This document shows, piece after piece, positions 8,659-17,312 of a stretch of 64,000 nucleotides of DNA. The position numbers and the translations under genes were made by a program. The notes under the pieces were generated by a model. The model was not told where the DNA came from. It was given only the letters and a program-made list of their open reading frames with translations, and ran no database searches. The stretch's first letter is position 1. Every line of letters starts with the position of its first letter. The stretch is taken from assembly GCA_020638465.1 (NCBI GenBank), contig JACKIM010000001.1, positions 2,054,501 to 2,118,500 on the forward strand, read 5' to 3'. The stretch is from Geminicoccaceae bacterium. GTDB lineage: Bacteria > Pseudomonadota > Alphaproteobacteria > Geminicoccales > Geminicoccaceae.

Positions 8659-10418
8659 TGGAACCATTCGACCTCGATGAGCCTGAACTGCGCGACCGTG
8701 CCGTCGCCGCAGCGCGGGGAGATGCGCCGTTCGACCTGCTGGTGCGTGGGGCGGTCATTGCCGATGTCGTCACCGGCGAGATGCGGGCTGCCGATATCGG
8801 GATCTGTGGACCGCTGATCGCCTCCGTGCAACCGCCGGCGAGCCGGGGCGACGCGTTGCAGGTCGTCGATGCGGACGGGCTGGTGGCAACGCCGGGGCTG
8901 ATCGACAGCCACATGCATGTGGAAAGCTCGATGGTCACGCCCGAGACCTATGAGGCGGCAGTGCTGCCGCGTGGGGTAACGACCATTGTCTGGGATCCTC
9001 ACGAATTCGGGAATGTTGCCGGTCTGACCGGGGTAGATTACGCGCTCGACTGCGCGGATCGCGCGCTCTTGCGCATTCTGCCACTGGTCCCTTCATGCGT
9101 TCCATCTGCACCCGGCTATGAAACCGCGGGCGCAGATTTCGACGCCGATGTCATTGATGCCCTGCTCCAGCGCGACGGACTGGCCGGACTGGCCGAGGTC
9201 ATGGACATGAGTGCCGTCATCGCCCGCACGCCCCGGATGCGCGGCATCCTGCAAGCCGGGCTGCGGTCGGGCAAGCCGGTCTGCGGTCATGCCCGCAGCC
9301 TCGAAGGTCGCGATCTCCAAGCCTATGTCGCGTCGGGAATTTCCTCAGACCATGAAATTACCTCTAGTGATGATTTTCTCGAAAAGTTGCGATCCGGGCT
9401 GACGGTCGAGCTGCGCAGCTCGCACCCCTATCTCCTGCCCGACTGTGCGGCGGTCCTGCAGGAATTGCCGTCTATGCCACCGACGGTAACATTCTGTTCC
9501 GACGATGTTTTTCCTGACGATCTGCTGGGCTCCGGTGGCGTCGACCAGATGCTGCGGCTGATGATCGGGCATGGCCTCGCCCCCTTGCGCGCGCTGCAGG
9601 CGGCGACACTGAACGCCGCGTTGCGCCTCGGCCGCGCCGATCTGGGGTTGATCGCGCCGGGCAGGCGCGCGGACATCGTGCTCGTCCGCGATCTTGCGGG
9701 CTTCGAGGCGGTCACGGTCCTGCGCAATGGGCAGCCGGTTCGGCGTGATCCGCGGTCGTCAACGGTCCCCGATGCACTCCGAGCGACCTGCCGACTCGAA
9801 CCGCTCACTGCGGAGAACTTCTCTATCGGGGCACAAGGGCCGGCAGCGCGTATCGCGACCGTCGCCAAGCCGAGATTTACCCGATGGGGAGAAAGGCGGC
9901 TTGCCGTTGACCAAGGTAAGGTGACACCAACGGCCGATCTGACAATGATTGCCGTTGTCAACCGATACGGTCGTGCGGACACATCACCACGTGTCGGATT
10001 TCTCGAACAGTGGGGAATATGGCGTGGCGCATTTGCCACGACTGTCAGTCACGATTGCCACAACCTGACCGTGTTCGGCAGCAATGGCAGTGACATGGCA
10101 ATGGCTGCCAATGCGGTCATTTCCTGGGGCGGCGGAATGGCCGTTGCCCGCCACGGTCAGCTCCGCGCGGTGCTGCCGCTGCCCGTGGCCGGACTGGTGT
10201 CCGACCGCCCGCTGGAGGAAGTTGCCCGGGCCTTCGCGGCGGTGCGGGATGCCATGGGCGAGGTGGTGGACTGGGAACCGCCCTATCTCACGTTCAAGGC
10301 GCTGGTCGGCGCGACACTTGCCTGCAATGCCGGGCCGCACCAGACCGATCTGGGTATCGCCGATCCCCAGGGCGAACGCCTGCTGGTTTCACCCGTCCTT
10401 GCCGACGGCCTCGAATGA
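8658..10418 (+). CDS. ade: Adenine deaminase
   Basis: Metal-dependent amidohydrolase, 586 residues, close to the usual length of bacterial Ade, converting adenine to hypoxanthine and ammonia. The metal-binding HMH lies at residues 85-87 in TPGLIDSHMHVESSMVTP, followed by VTTIVWDPHEFGNVAG and CGHARSLEG, all characteristic of Ade rather than other amidohydrolases. The C-terminal half keeps the conserved SHDCHNLTVFG region. ATG 8658 has GGAGG about ten bases upstream and overlaps the nucleoside hydrolase stop. It would act on adenine released by that enzyme. Its 3' end overlaps the opposing amidohydrolase gene by 30 bases, so there is no room for a separate terminator. Confidence 0.95.
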   Translation: MEPFDLDEPELRDRAVAAARGDAPFDLLVRGAVIADVVTGEMRAADIGICGPLIASVQPPASRGDALQVVDADGLVATPGLIDSHMHVESSMVTPETYEAAVLPRGVTTIVWDPHEFGNVAGLTGVDYALDCADRALLRILPLVPSCVPSAPGYETAGADFDADVIDALLQRDGLAGLAEVMDMSAVIARTPRMRGILQAGLRSGKPVCGHARSLEGRDLQAYVASGISSDHEITSSDDFLEKLRSGLTVELRSSHPYLLPDCAAVLQELPSMPPTVTFCSDDVFPDDLLGSGGVDQMLRLMIGHGLAPLRALQAATLNAALRLGRADLGLIAPGRRADIVLVRDLAGFEAVTVLRNGQPVRRDPRSSTVPDALRATCRLEPLTAENFSIGAQGPAARIATVAKPRFTRWGERRLAVDQGKVTPTADLTMIAVVNRYGRADTSPRVGFLEQWGIWRGAFATTVSHDCHNLTVFGSNGSDMAMAANAVISWGGGMAVARHGQLRAVLPLPVAGLVSDRPLEEVARAFAAVRDAMGEVVDWEPPYLTFKALVGATLACNAGPHQTDLGIADPQGERLLVSPVLADGLE

Positions 10419-11582
10419 CAGGGCCTGCCTCGCCACTTCCACCCACCATGCCACACCTGTGGAAATGGCTCCGTCGTTGAAGTCGTAGGCGGTGTTGTGA
10501 TGCAGGGCGCCATCAACCGCGGGTCCATTCCCGAGCCAGACATAGGCACCAGGTGCATTCTGTCCGAAGAAGGCGAAATCGTCACCTGCGGTCGAGGGGG
10601 GGAATCCGGTGAGGACATTGCGGCAGACGGCGCGTGCGGCTGCGAGCGCCACACGGGTCGCCGCCGGATCATTGACCACGGGTGGAATGCGACGGATGAA
10701 CTCGTACTCCGCGGTGACCCCCATGGCCATGGCGATGCCGCGGGCGAGGCGGCCGATGCCGGCTTCCAGCTGATCGCGGACCCCGGCCGTGTAGGCACGG
10801 GCGGTACCGCCGATACGTGCGAAATCGGGGATCACGTTGAGCGCCTTCTCGTCGCCTGCGGACAGCGAACAGGCACTCACGACCGCAGGTTGCAACGGAT
10901 CGACATCCCGCCCGATTATCGTTTGCAGGCCGGCGAGGAAGTGTCCTGCAGCGGTGACCGGATCGTGTCCAAGATGCGGTTTCGCGCCATGCGTGCCGAT
11001 ACCCCGGAACGTCACCCACCAACTGTCGGACGACGCCAATTGGGGACCTTCCACGACGGCCATCTGATCCACTGCCAGCCCGGGCATATTGTGCAGACCG
11101 AAGACCATGTCGCACGGGAAGCGTTCGAACAGTCCCTCCTCGACCATCCTTTTTGCTCCGCCGCGTCCTTCCTCGGCAGGCTGGAAGATGAAATGGACGG
11201 TGCCGCCCGCCGGCGGGTCGGCCGCCAGCGCTTCGGCCGCACCCAACAGCATGGCCGTGTGGCCGTCATGCCCGCAGGCATGCATCTTTCCTGCAACGGT
11301 CGAGGCCCAGGGCGGTGTTCCCGTCTCGGGCATGGCCAGTGCGTCCATGTCCGCCCGCAGGCCGACGGCACGGTCTCTCCCGTCGTTGTCGCGATCCCGC
11401 CGCAGGCTGCCGACGACGCCCGTCCCGCCCAGTCCCTCGGTGACGTCAAGGCCCAGTTCTCGCAATCGCCTCGCGACGATCGACGAGGTTCGCACCTCCT
11501 CGAAACCCAGTTCGGGATGGGCATGGAGATCGCGGCGCAGGGCGGTCAGGCGGGCGAGGTCGATGGACGGGCGCTCAGTCAT
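10389..11582 (-). CDS. M20 family amidohydrolase (hippurate / N-acyl amino acid hydrolase type)
   Basis: Zinc-dependent amidohydrolase of 397 residues that would remove an acyl or aryl group from an amino-acid-like amide. The family block MHACGHDGHTAMLLG is at residues 100-114, the PAEEGRGGAKRM block with the catalytic glutamates is near 136-147, and GDDFAFFG with a late metal ligand is near 348. It has no signal peptide, so it is cytosolic. It is transcribed toward adenine deaminase and overlaps its 3' end, and it diverges from the phosphoribosyltransferase gene with 49 bases between starts. The substrate is unknown; a deacylase for a modified purine or amino acid conjugate is possible but speculative. 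Confidence 0.92.
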   Translation of the reverse strand: MTERPSIDLARLTALRRDLHAHPELGFEEVRTSSIVARRLRELGLDVTEGLGGTGVVGSLRRDRDNDGRDRAVGLRADMDALAMPETGTPPWASTVAGKMHACGHDGHTAMLLGAAEALAADPPAGGTVHFIFQPAEEGRGGAKRMVEEGLFERFPCDMVFGLHNMPGLAVDQMAVVEGPQLASSDSWWVTFRGIGTHGAKPHLGHDPVTAAGHFLAGLQTIIGRDVDPLQPAVVSACSLSAGDEKALNVIPDFARIGGTARAYTAGVRDQLEAGIGRLARGIAMAMGVTAEYEFIRRIPPVVNDPAATRVALAAARAVCRNVLTGFPPSTAGDDFAFFGQNAPGAYVWLGNGPAVDGALHHNTAYDFNDGAISTGVAWWVEVARQALSFEAVGKDG

Positions 11583-11631
11583 GCGGGTAGTGATAGCCGT
11601 CGGGAAACGGTATTGACCAGCGGGGACATGG

Positions 11632-12309
11632 ATGAAGGCGCATGAATTCTGGCAGGAAATCCATTCTGCCGAAACGGTAACGCCACAACCGTATGAAAAA
11701 TCCTATCCGGCGAGATTGCCGGATGGCCGCATTCTCTTCCTGCCGATAAGACCGCTCGGTGAAAGCGGGTCGGCCATCGCCTCGCTGATCCTGAACCAGG
11801 CCGCCCTTGCCGTGGAAGACGCGCTGGCCGGATGGCTTGCCGAACGCCTGGCACCCTTTTCCCCGGACATCGTCGTCGGGCTGCCGACCCTGGGATTGTC
11901 GCTTGCCCGGCTGGTTGCCGCAAAACTCGGGCATCGGCGCTACATCGCCCTCGGGACATCGCGCAAGTTCTGGTATGACGACGAACTTTCCGTGCCGGTC
12001 GAATCGATCACGAGTCCGGGGGCCCGCAAGCGGCTGTATGTCGATCCGAGAATGCTGCCATTATTGGAAAATGCTCGAATCGCGCTGGTCGACGATGTCA
12101 TAAGTACCGGCACTTCGATCTCCGCCGGGCTCGATCTGCTGGGGGCGTCGGGCCATGAGCCGGTGGTCATCGGCGCGGCGATGCTGCAGACCCGCCGCTG
12201 GGCAGACCGGCTCGAATCGGACCGCAGGGGCATGGCCGGGCGGGTCAGGGGCGTCATCGAGACGCCCCTGCTGGAGAGGGCCGAAGGCGGCTGGCGGCCG
12301 CTGGATTGA
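11632..12309 (+). CDS. Phosphoribosyltransferase family protein, probable purine salvage
   Basis: Type I phosphoribosyltransferase of 225 residues. The PRPP-binding loop IALVDDVISTGTS lies at residues 150-162, and the flexible region around KFWYDDELSVPVESITSPG fits an active-site loop. Such enzymes attach a free base to PRPP. With nucleoside hydrolase and adenine deaminase nearby, a purine base is the likely acceptor, but the protein is longer than typical Apt or Hpt and its N-terminal 60 residues look unusual, so the base is not assigned. The start has GGGGA about six bases upstream and lies in the short divergent spacer shared with the M20 gene. Confidence 0.85.
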   Translation: MKAHEFWQEIHSAETVTPQPYEKSYPARLPDGRILFLPIRPLGESGSAIASLILNQAALAVEDALAGWLAERLAPFSPDIVVGLPTLGLSLARLVAAKLGHRRYIALGTSRKFWYDDELSVPVESITSPGARKRLYVDPRMLPLLENARIALVDDVISTGTSISAGLDLLGASGHEPVVIGAAMLQTRRWADRLESDRRGMAGRVRGVIETPLLERAEGGWRPLD

Positions 12310-12342
12310 TCCCGCGGGGGTCGATTCGCCACTGCAATCCGC

Positions 12343-13620
12343 TCAAAAGCCCAGCAGATGCGGCAGGAGCAGGGTCAGCCCCGGCCAGTAGGCGATCACC
12401 AGCAGGATGCCGATCTCGGCAATGATGAAGGGCCACAGGCTGGCCGCTATGCGCTCGATCGTCTCGCCGGTCACCGTGGACAGCACGAACAGGCAGGCCC
12501 CCACCGGCGGTGTCATCAAGGAGATGTTCAACGCCAGTACGAAGACGATGCCGGCGTGAATGGGATCCATGCCGATCGACGCGGTGAGCGGGGCGAGCAC
12601 GGGGGCGAGGATGATCAGCATCGCGGTGATGTCCATGAACATGCCGATGACCAGCAGCATGGCGATCAGCATGAGAATGATCATCGACGGGCTGGACGAC
12701 AGTGTGAGGAAGCCTGCGGCCAGTGCCTGCGGGATCTTTTCGAAGGCCAGCCACCAGCCGAGCACCGAGGCCGAGGCGATGATGAGGAAGATGACGCCGG
12801 TGACCCGCGCGGTGCGGATGAGCATCTGCATCAGGTCGTCGAAGGTGATGGCCCGGTAGACGACGACCCCGACGAACAGCGAATAGGCGACCGCCACCGA
12901 GGCCGCTTCGGTGGGCGTGACGATGCCGCCCAGGATGCCGCCCAGGATGATGAGCGGCATGATCAGCGCCACGAGCGACGAGCGGAAGGCCGTCAGGATC
13001 TCGCGCAGGCTGGGGGCGTTCGCGGCCTTGGGCAGGTTCAGCCGGCGGGCCATGGCGGCGATGATGCACATGCACACGAGGCAGATGAGCAGGCCCGGCA
13101 GGATGCCCGCCGCGAACAGGCCGCCGATCGATACTCCCATGATCGAACCGTAGATCACCATCAGCGAGGAGGGCGGTATGGTGGGGCCGATGATCGAGCC
13201 GGCGGCGGTGACGGCACAGGCGAACGGTCGGGAATAACCCTGCCTGACCATCGACGGCACCAGTGTCTTGCCGAACGCGGCGGCGTCGGCGGTGGCAGCA
13301 CCGGTGATGCCGGCAAAGAACACCGAGGCGACCATGTTGGTGTGGGCCAGCCCGCCGCGCATGTATCCCACCAGCGTTTCGGCGAACTGGACGAGGCGAT
13401 GGGTGATGCCGGTATGGTTCATGATCTCGCCGGCCAGGATGAAGAAGGGCATGGCGAGGAACGGGAAGAGGTTCAATCCGGCAAAGAAGCGCTTGGGCGC
13501 CATCGACAGGAAGCTGGCGCCGCCCGCGTCGACGATGCCCGCAAGGCCGGCAATGCCGAGCGTGAAGCCGATGGGCATGCCCAGGAACAGCAGGACGAAG
13601 AAGATGGCGAGCACGATCAT
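12343..13620 (-). CDS. TRAP transporter large permease DctM (second, divergent type)
   Basis: Large TRAP permease of 425 residues with about 12 hydrophobic segments. Motifs include FFAGITGAATADAAAFGK near residue 105, GSIIGPTIPPSSLMV near 146, GIVTPTEAASVAVAY near 232 and SLMTPPVGACLFV near 370. It differs clearly from the two near-identical DctMs at 1337 and 42515, so it belongs to another TRAP subfamily. It lies 25 bases downstream of its small subunit. No DctP gene is found on either side, so the receptor must be encoded elsewhere or be lost. It converges on the phosphoribosyltransferase gene with 33 bases between. Confidence 0.94.
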   Translation of the reverse strand: MIVLAIFFVLLFLGMPIGFTLGIAGLAGIVDAGGASFLSMAPKRFFAGLNLFPFLAMPFFILAGEIMNHTGITHRLVQFAETLVGYMRGGLAHTNMVASVFFAGITGAATADAAAFGKTLVPSMVRQGYSRPFACAVTAAGSIIGPTIPPSSLMVIYGSIMGVSIGGLFAAGILPGLLICLVCMCIIAAMARRLNLPKAANAPSLREILTAFRSSLVALIMPLIILGGILGGIVTPTEAASVAVAYSLFVGVVVYRAITFDDLMQMLIRTARVTGVIFLIIASASVLGWWLAFEKIPQALAAGFLTLSSSPSMIILMLIAMLLVIGMFMDITAMLIILAPVLAPLTASIGMDPIHAGIVFVLALNISLMTPPVGACLFVLSTVTGETIERIAASLWPFIIAEIGILLVIAYWPGLTLLLPHLLGF

Positions 13621-13645
13621 TGTTGTTGTTCCCCCGTTCGGTCGC

Positions 13646-14152
13646 TCAGACCAGTTCCTCGTGCGATTCGAGATGGATCAGCCGGCCGCGGTCGCGAATG
13701 CCCACGAGGACCAGCTGAATTGCCGCCAGCAGCGAGGCGACAGGTACGGAAGCGTAGGGAATGGCCATGCTCATGTCGAAGATCATGGCGAACTGCTTTG
13801 CCCCGGTCATCGTCATGCCGATCCCGTAGATCATCATGAACGTGAAGAAGGCAAATGCGAGGACGTCGAAGACCAGCAGCAGGTGTTTTTGCAACGATAC
13901 CGGGAAAGTCGCCAGGAGCATGTGAAACCCGATATGCTCGCGACGGGCGATTCCCGCCGAAATTGCCAGCAGTGCCGCCCAGATCATGAGATAGCGGGCC
14001 AGTTCCTCGGTCCAGGGAATCTGCGCACGCAATGCGTATCGGGCGACGACTCCAAGCCAGACATCGAGCACCAGGGCTATCATCAGCAGAGCGACGATGC
14101 GCTCGACATACCAGTTCAATCGGTCGCTGATAGCGGCGGCCTTGTCACGCAT
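13646..14152 (-). CDS. TRAP transporter small permease DctQ
   Basis: Small TRAP subunit of 168 residues with four predicted helices and the family signature IPWTEELARYLMIWAAL near residue 62-78. An in-frame ATG exists upstream at 14233, but ATG 14152 (MRDKAAAISD) is preceded by AGGGGAGA at eight to nine bases, and the extra upstream residues are basic and unlike the family, so 14152 is used. It is the partner of the DctM gene that follows. The reading direction means that the binding-protein gene, if present in the operon, should lie upstream near 14200-14400, but only a small plus-strand gene is there. Confidence 0.88.
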   Translation of the reverse strand: MRDKAAAISDRLNWYVERIVALLMIALVLDVWLGVVARYALRAQIPWTEELARYLMIWAALLAISAGIARREHIGFHMLLATFPVSLQKHLLLVFDVLAFAFFTFMMIYGIGMTMTGAKQFAMIFDMSMAIPYASVPVASLLAAIQLVLVGIRDRGRLIHLESHEELV

Positions 14153-14297
14153 CTCGCCAGTCTCCCCTCTGGGCATTGCGGCGAGTTTGCGACCTCGTGC
14201 CTTGCTCGTCAATCGTGCCTGCTCTGCCGGCACTCCGGCATGCCTCGTGCGGTCGGAACATCTGCGGTCGGCGTCCCGCCTGCACCTTCGGTATGAC

Positions 14298-14331
14298 AGC
14301 GACCCCTTCGCTTTTCGCTGCCGGGGTCGTT
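14298..14331 (+). promoter_or_regulatory. Stem-loop in the leader of the small membrane protein gene
   Basis: Bases 298-306 pair with 323-331 of the 14-kb block (nine pairs, one G-U) around a 16-base loop. It ends 47 bases before the ATG at 14379. It might shape the leader of that mRNA, or end transcription from the divergent side. No U-run is present on either strand. Confidence 0.3.
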
Positions 14332-14378
14332 CAGGCTATGGATGGAACAGGCATGAACAACAGGAATACAGGGGTGAA

Positions 14379-14597
14379 ATGCAACTCAACCTCGTGATGG
14401 CCGCGATCGCGGCGATGGTTCTGGTTGCGCTGCTCGCGCGCGACACGGATGCGGAGGGCATGGGTATCGGCCGCTACCAGATTGCCGGCACCGATGGCAA
14501 CATCTGGCGGGTCGACACGGTGACCGGTGCCATGCGCACCTGCTTTCGGGTCAATCGCAACGGGACCATCTTCTTTCGCTGCATGGATGTGAAATAG
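14379..14597 (+). CDS. Small membrane-anchored protein of unknown function, 72 residues
   Basis: Not a named family. The first 20 residues (MQLNLVMAAIAAMVLVALLA) form one hydrophobic helix or uncleaved signal. The rest is a small soluble domain, GRYQIAGTDGNIWRVDTVTG followed by two cysteines near the end. Short single-helix proteins with a GRYQ ... W-xDTxTG pattern are common in Proteobacteria and usually face the periplasm. AGGGG lies four bases upstream of the ATG. It stands alone between the TRAP pair and the oxidoreductase. Codon use resembles its neighbours, which supports a real gene. Confidence 0.6.
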   Translation: MQLNLVMAAIAAMVLVALLARDTDAEGMGIGRYQIAGTDGNIWRVDTVTGAMRTCFRVNRNGTIFFRCMDVK

Positions 14598-14742
14598 GTC
14601 ATTCTCCGGGCCTGGCCGTTCGTCATCGGCCGTCATGTCGCTTGCACGGCTTTTCCGGTCGCCTCGGCGGCTTTTTCCTGCCAGAGCTTTTGATAGTGAT
14701 CCGCTCGCTGGATCAATGACGAGAGCAGGCGGGAGAGGTGCA

Positions 14743-17184
14743 ATGAAGACGACGGCAAGGGTTGTGGTGATCGGCGGTGGCGTGGTCGGCGTCAGCACGC
14801 TCTACCATCTGGCCAGGGAAGGCTGGACCGATGCCGTGTTGCTGGAGCGCACCGAGCTCACGGCCGGTTCCACCTGGCATGCCGCCGGGCTGCTGCCCTT
14901 GTTCAACATGTCCTATTCGGTCGGGCAGCTTCATCAGTACTCGGTCGAACTGTACAAGAAGCTCGAAGCCGAGACCGGACAGGATGTCGGCTTTCACCAG
15001 ACCGGCAACCTGCGGCTCGCCTGCAACCGCGACCGCATGGACGAGTACCGCAACTATCAGTGCACCGCCGAGACCATCGGCGTGGAGTGCCACCTGATCG
15101 GCGTGGACGAGGTGAAGAAGCTGTGGCCGCTGGCGTCGATGCACGATCTGGTGGGGGCGCTCTGGCATCCCACGGACGGTCACATTGCACCTGTGGATGT
15201 TACCATGGCGTTGGCCAGGGGCGCGCGTCAGATGGGTGCCACGATCCGGCAGCAGACCGAGGTCACCGGTATCGAGCGTGAGAATAACGAATGGGTGGTA
15301 AGGACTGACAAGGGCGATATCCGCTGCGAGCATGTCATCTGCGCCACGGGAAATTATGCACGTCAGACGGCACGCATGGTGGGGTTGCAGATCCCGGCCA
15401 TCCCGGTCGAGCATCAATACATCGTCACCGATGTGGATCCCGTCCTCAAGGAGTATCGCGAGGCCGGCAACAGGGAACTGCCGATCCTGCGCGAGAGCGA
15501 CGCACAATACTACTTCCGCGAGGAGCGCCACGGATGGATCCTCGGTCCCTACGAAAAGCACGCGCCGGCCTGCTTCGTCGATGGTGTGCCGCCAACTTTC
15601 GAGAAGGACCTGTTCGAGGGCGATCTCGAACGGCTCATGCCGCATGTCGAGGCGTGCATGGCGCGTGTTCCCTCTTTCGAGAATGCCGGCATCAAGAATA
15701 TCATCAACGGACCGATTTCATACACGCCGGATGGTAATCCCATGGTCGGACCCGCCTTCGGTTTGCCGAATTTCTGGGTCTCGGAAGGTCACAGCTTCGG
15801 GGTTACTGCCGCCGGTGGAGCGGGCTGGCAACTGGCCAACTGGATCATCCACGGCGAACCCTCTGTGGATCTCATCGGTGTCGACCCGCGCCGCTTCGGC
15901 GTCGTCTCCAAACATTTCGCGAAGCTGAAGAACGAGGAGGCCTACGAGCACGTCTTCATCAACCATTTCCCCATGGAGGAGCGCCCGGCCTGCCGGCCGG
16001 CCAAGGCGCCGCCGGTCCATGAGCGGCTCGACCGCGCGGGTGCGGTGTTCGGTGCGCGTTTCGGCTGGGAGCGGCCCAACTGGTTTGCGCCCGAAGGTGT
16101 CGAGCGCAGGGATATCTACTCGTTTCGACGTTCCAACTGGTTCGAACATGTCGGCAACGAGGTTCGTGCCATGCGGGACAATGTCGGCCTTCTGGAATTG
16201 TCCTCCTTTGCCAAATATATCGTCGAGGGTCGGGGCGCCCGGGTGTGGCTCGACGGTCTCGTCGCCAATGCGATTCCGAAGACGGTCGGCCGCATCAACC
16301 TCTGTCACCACCTCAATCCGTCGGGCTCGGTGCGCTCCGAATTCACCATCATGCGCATGGCGGACGGGCTCTGGGGCGAGCGCTTCTACGTCGTCGGTCC
16401 CGGCGCGGCTCACGACATGGACTGGGATATCCTGACGAAGGCGGTGCCTCGCGACGGCTCGGTGTTCATCCAGGACGTCACCACGCAATACGGTGTTTTC
16501 GTGCTGGCCGGGCCGAATTCCCGCAAGGTTCTGGAAAAGCTGGCCGATGCCGACGTTTCCAATGCGGGGATGCCCTGGCTCACCGGTGGCGACATCCCGG
16601 TCGGTTTCTGCCCGAATGTCCGTGCCCTGCGTGTGAATTTCGTCGGTTCGCTGGGCTGGGAGCTGCATCATCCCATCGAATACCAGATCTCGCTGTTCGA
16701 CCAGCTCGTGGCGGCGGGTGCGGAATTCGACATGGCGCATGTGGGGATGCGGGCGATGGACAGCATGCGTCTGGAAAAGACCTATCGCCTGTTCGGCACC
16801 GATCTCAATGCCGAGAATTCCATCCTCGAAGCGTCGCTGGATCGCTTTGTCCGTCTCCAGAAAGGGAACTTTGCCGGCAAGGATGCACTCATCCGCCAGA
16901 TCGAAGCCGGAATTCCGCACAGATTCTGTACAATCGAGATCGACGCCGACGATGCCGACAGCTTCGGCAACGAGCCGGTGTTCATGGGTGGCGAGGTTGT
17001 CGGCCGAGGTACGGCAGGCGGCTACGGCCACTATGTCGGGAAATCCCTGATGCTGGGCTATGTGAAGACAGCCCATGCCGAAGTCGGCAATGCCTGCAAG
17101 GTCCGCATCATGGGTGACCTTCGCGACGCCCGGATCGTCGCCGAAAGCCCCTATGACCCTGAAAACGCCGCACTGAGGGCATGA
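14743..17184 (+). CDS. FAD-dependent oxidoreductase with GcvT domain (dimethylglycine/sarcosine dehydrogenase-like)
   Basis: Two-domain enzyme of 813 residues. The N-terminal half is a DAO-type FAD domain: dinucleotide motif VVVIGGGVVGVSTLYHLA from residue 7, then the ELTAGSTWHAAGLLP block of dimethylglycine and sarcosine dehydrogenases. The C-terminal half, from about residue 440, is a GcvT/aminomethyltransferase domain that passes the released one-carbon unit to tetrahydrofolate. The likely reaction is oxidative demethylation of an N-methylated glycine or similar amine. GGGAGAGG sits five bases before ATG 14743; the in-frame ATG at 14635 would add a basic non-conserved tail. It is followed by a strong hairpin. 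Glycine made here could feed the SHMT and serine dehydratase encoded at 53404-56103. Confidence 0.9.
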   Translation: MKTTARVVVIGGGVVGVSTLYHLAREGWTDAVLLERTELTAGSTWHAAGLLPLFNMSYSVGQLHQYSVELYKKLEAETGQDVGFHQTGNLRLACNRDRMDEYRNYQCTAETIGVECHLIGVDEVKKLWPLASMHDLVGALWHPTDGHIAPVDVTMALARGARQMGATIRQQTEVTGIERENNEWVVRTDKGDIRCEHVICATGNYARQTARMVGLQIPAIPVEHQYIVTDVDPVLKEYREAGNRELPILRESDAQYYFREERHGWILGPYEKHAPACFVDGVPPTFEKDLFEGDLERLMPHVEACMARVPSFENAGIKNIINGPISYTPDGNPMVGPAFGLPNFWVSEGHSFGVTAAGGAGWQLANWIIHGEPSVDLIGVDPRRFGVVSKHFAKLKNEEAYEHVFINHFPMEERPACRPAKAPPVHERLDRAGAVFGARFGWERPNWFAPEGVERRDIYSFRRSNWFEHVGNEVRAMRDNVGLLELSSFAKYIVEGRGARVWLDGLVANAIPKTVGRINLCHHLNPSGSVRSEFTIMRMADGLWGERFYVVGPGAAHDMDWDILTKAVPRDGSVFIQDVTTQYGVFVLAGPNSRKVLEKLADADVSNAGMPWLTGGDIPVGFCPNVRALRVNFVGSLGWELHHPIEYQISLFDQLVAAGAEFDMAHVGMRAMDSMRLEKTYRLFGTDLNAENSILEASLDRFVRLQKGNFAGKDALIRQIEAGIPHRFCTIEIDADDADSFGNEPVFMGGEVVGRGTAGGYGHYVGKSLMLGYVKTAHAEVGNACKVRIMGDLRDARIVAESPYDPENAALRA

Positions 17185-17190
17185 CGGCAC

Positions 17191-17235
17191 GAGGTTCGTT
17201 CGCCCCGATCGTCATCACGGCGGCGAACGAACCTC
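17191..17235. terminator. Perfect 14-bp inverted repeat between convergent genes
   Basis: Arms 17191-17204 and 17222-17235 are perfectly complementary around a 17-base loop, starting seven bases after the oxidoreductase stop. It lies between two convergent genes and may act as a bidirectional terminator or 3' end stabiliser. Only a modestly T-rich stretch follows on the plus strand. Confidence 0.65.
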
Positions 17236-17312
17236 ATCTCGATCTTTCGCTTCTCGTCAGATTTCCATCAACGGAAATATTCCTGACTGTAATTTCCTTG
17301 TCGGAAAGGACC

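Noticed and set aside
12358..13839. 493-residue plus-strand frame opposite dctM
   Set aside because: Same kind of charged shadow; no domain, no ribosome site, real TRAP permease on the other strand.
15718..17190. 490-residue minus-strand frame opposite the GcvT oxidoreductase
   Set aside because: No motif, and the plus-strand gene has full domain evidence across the same bases.
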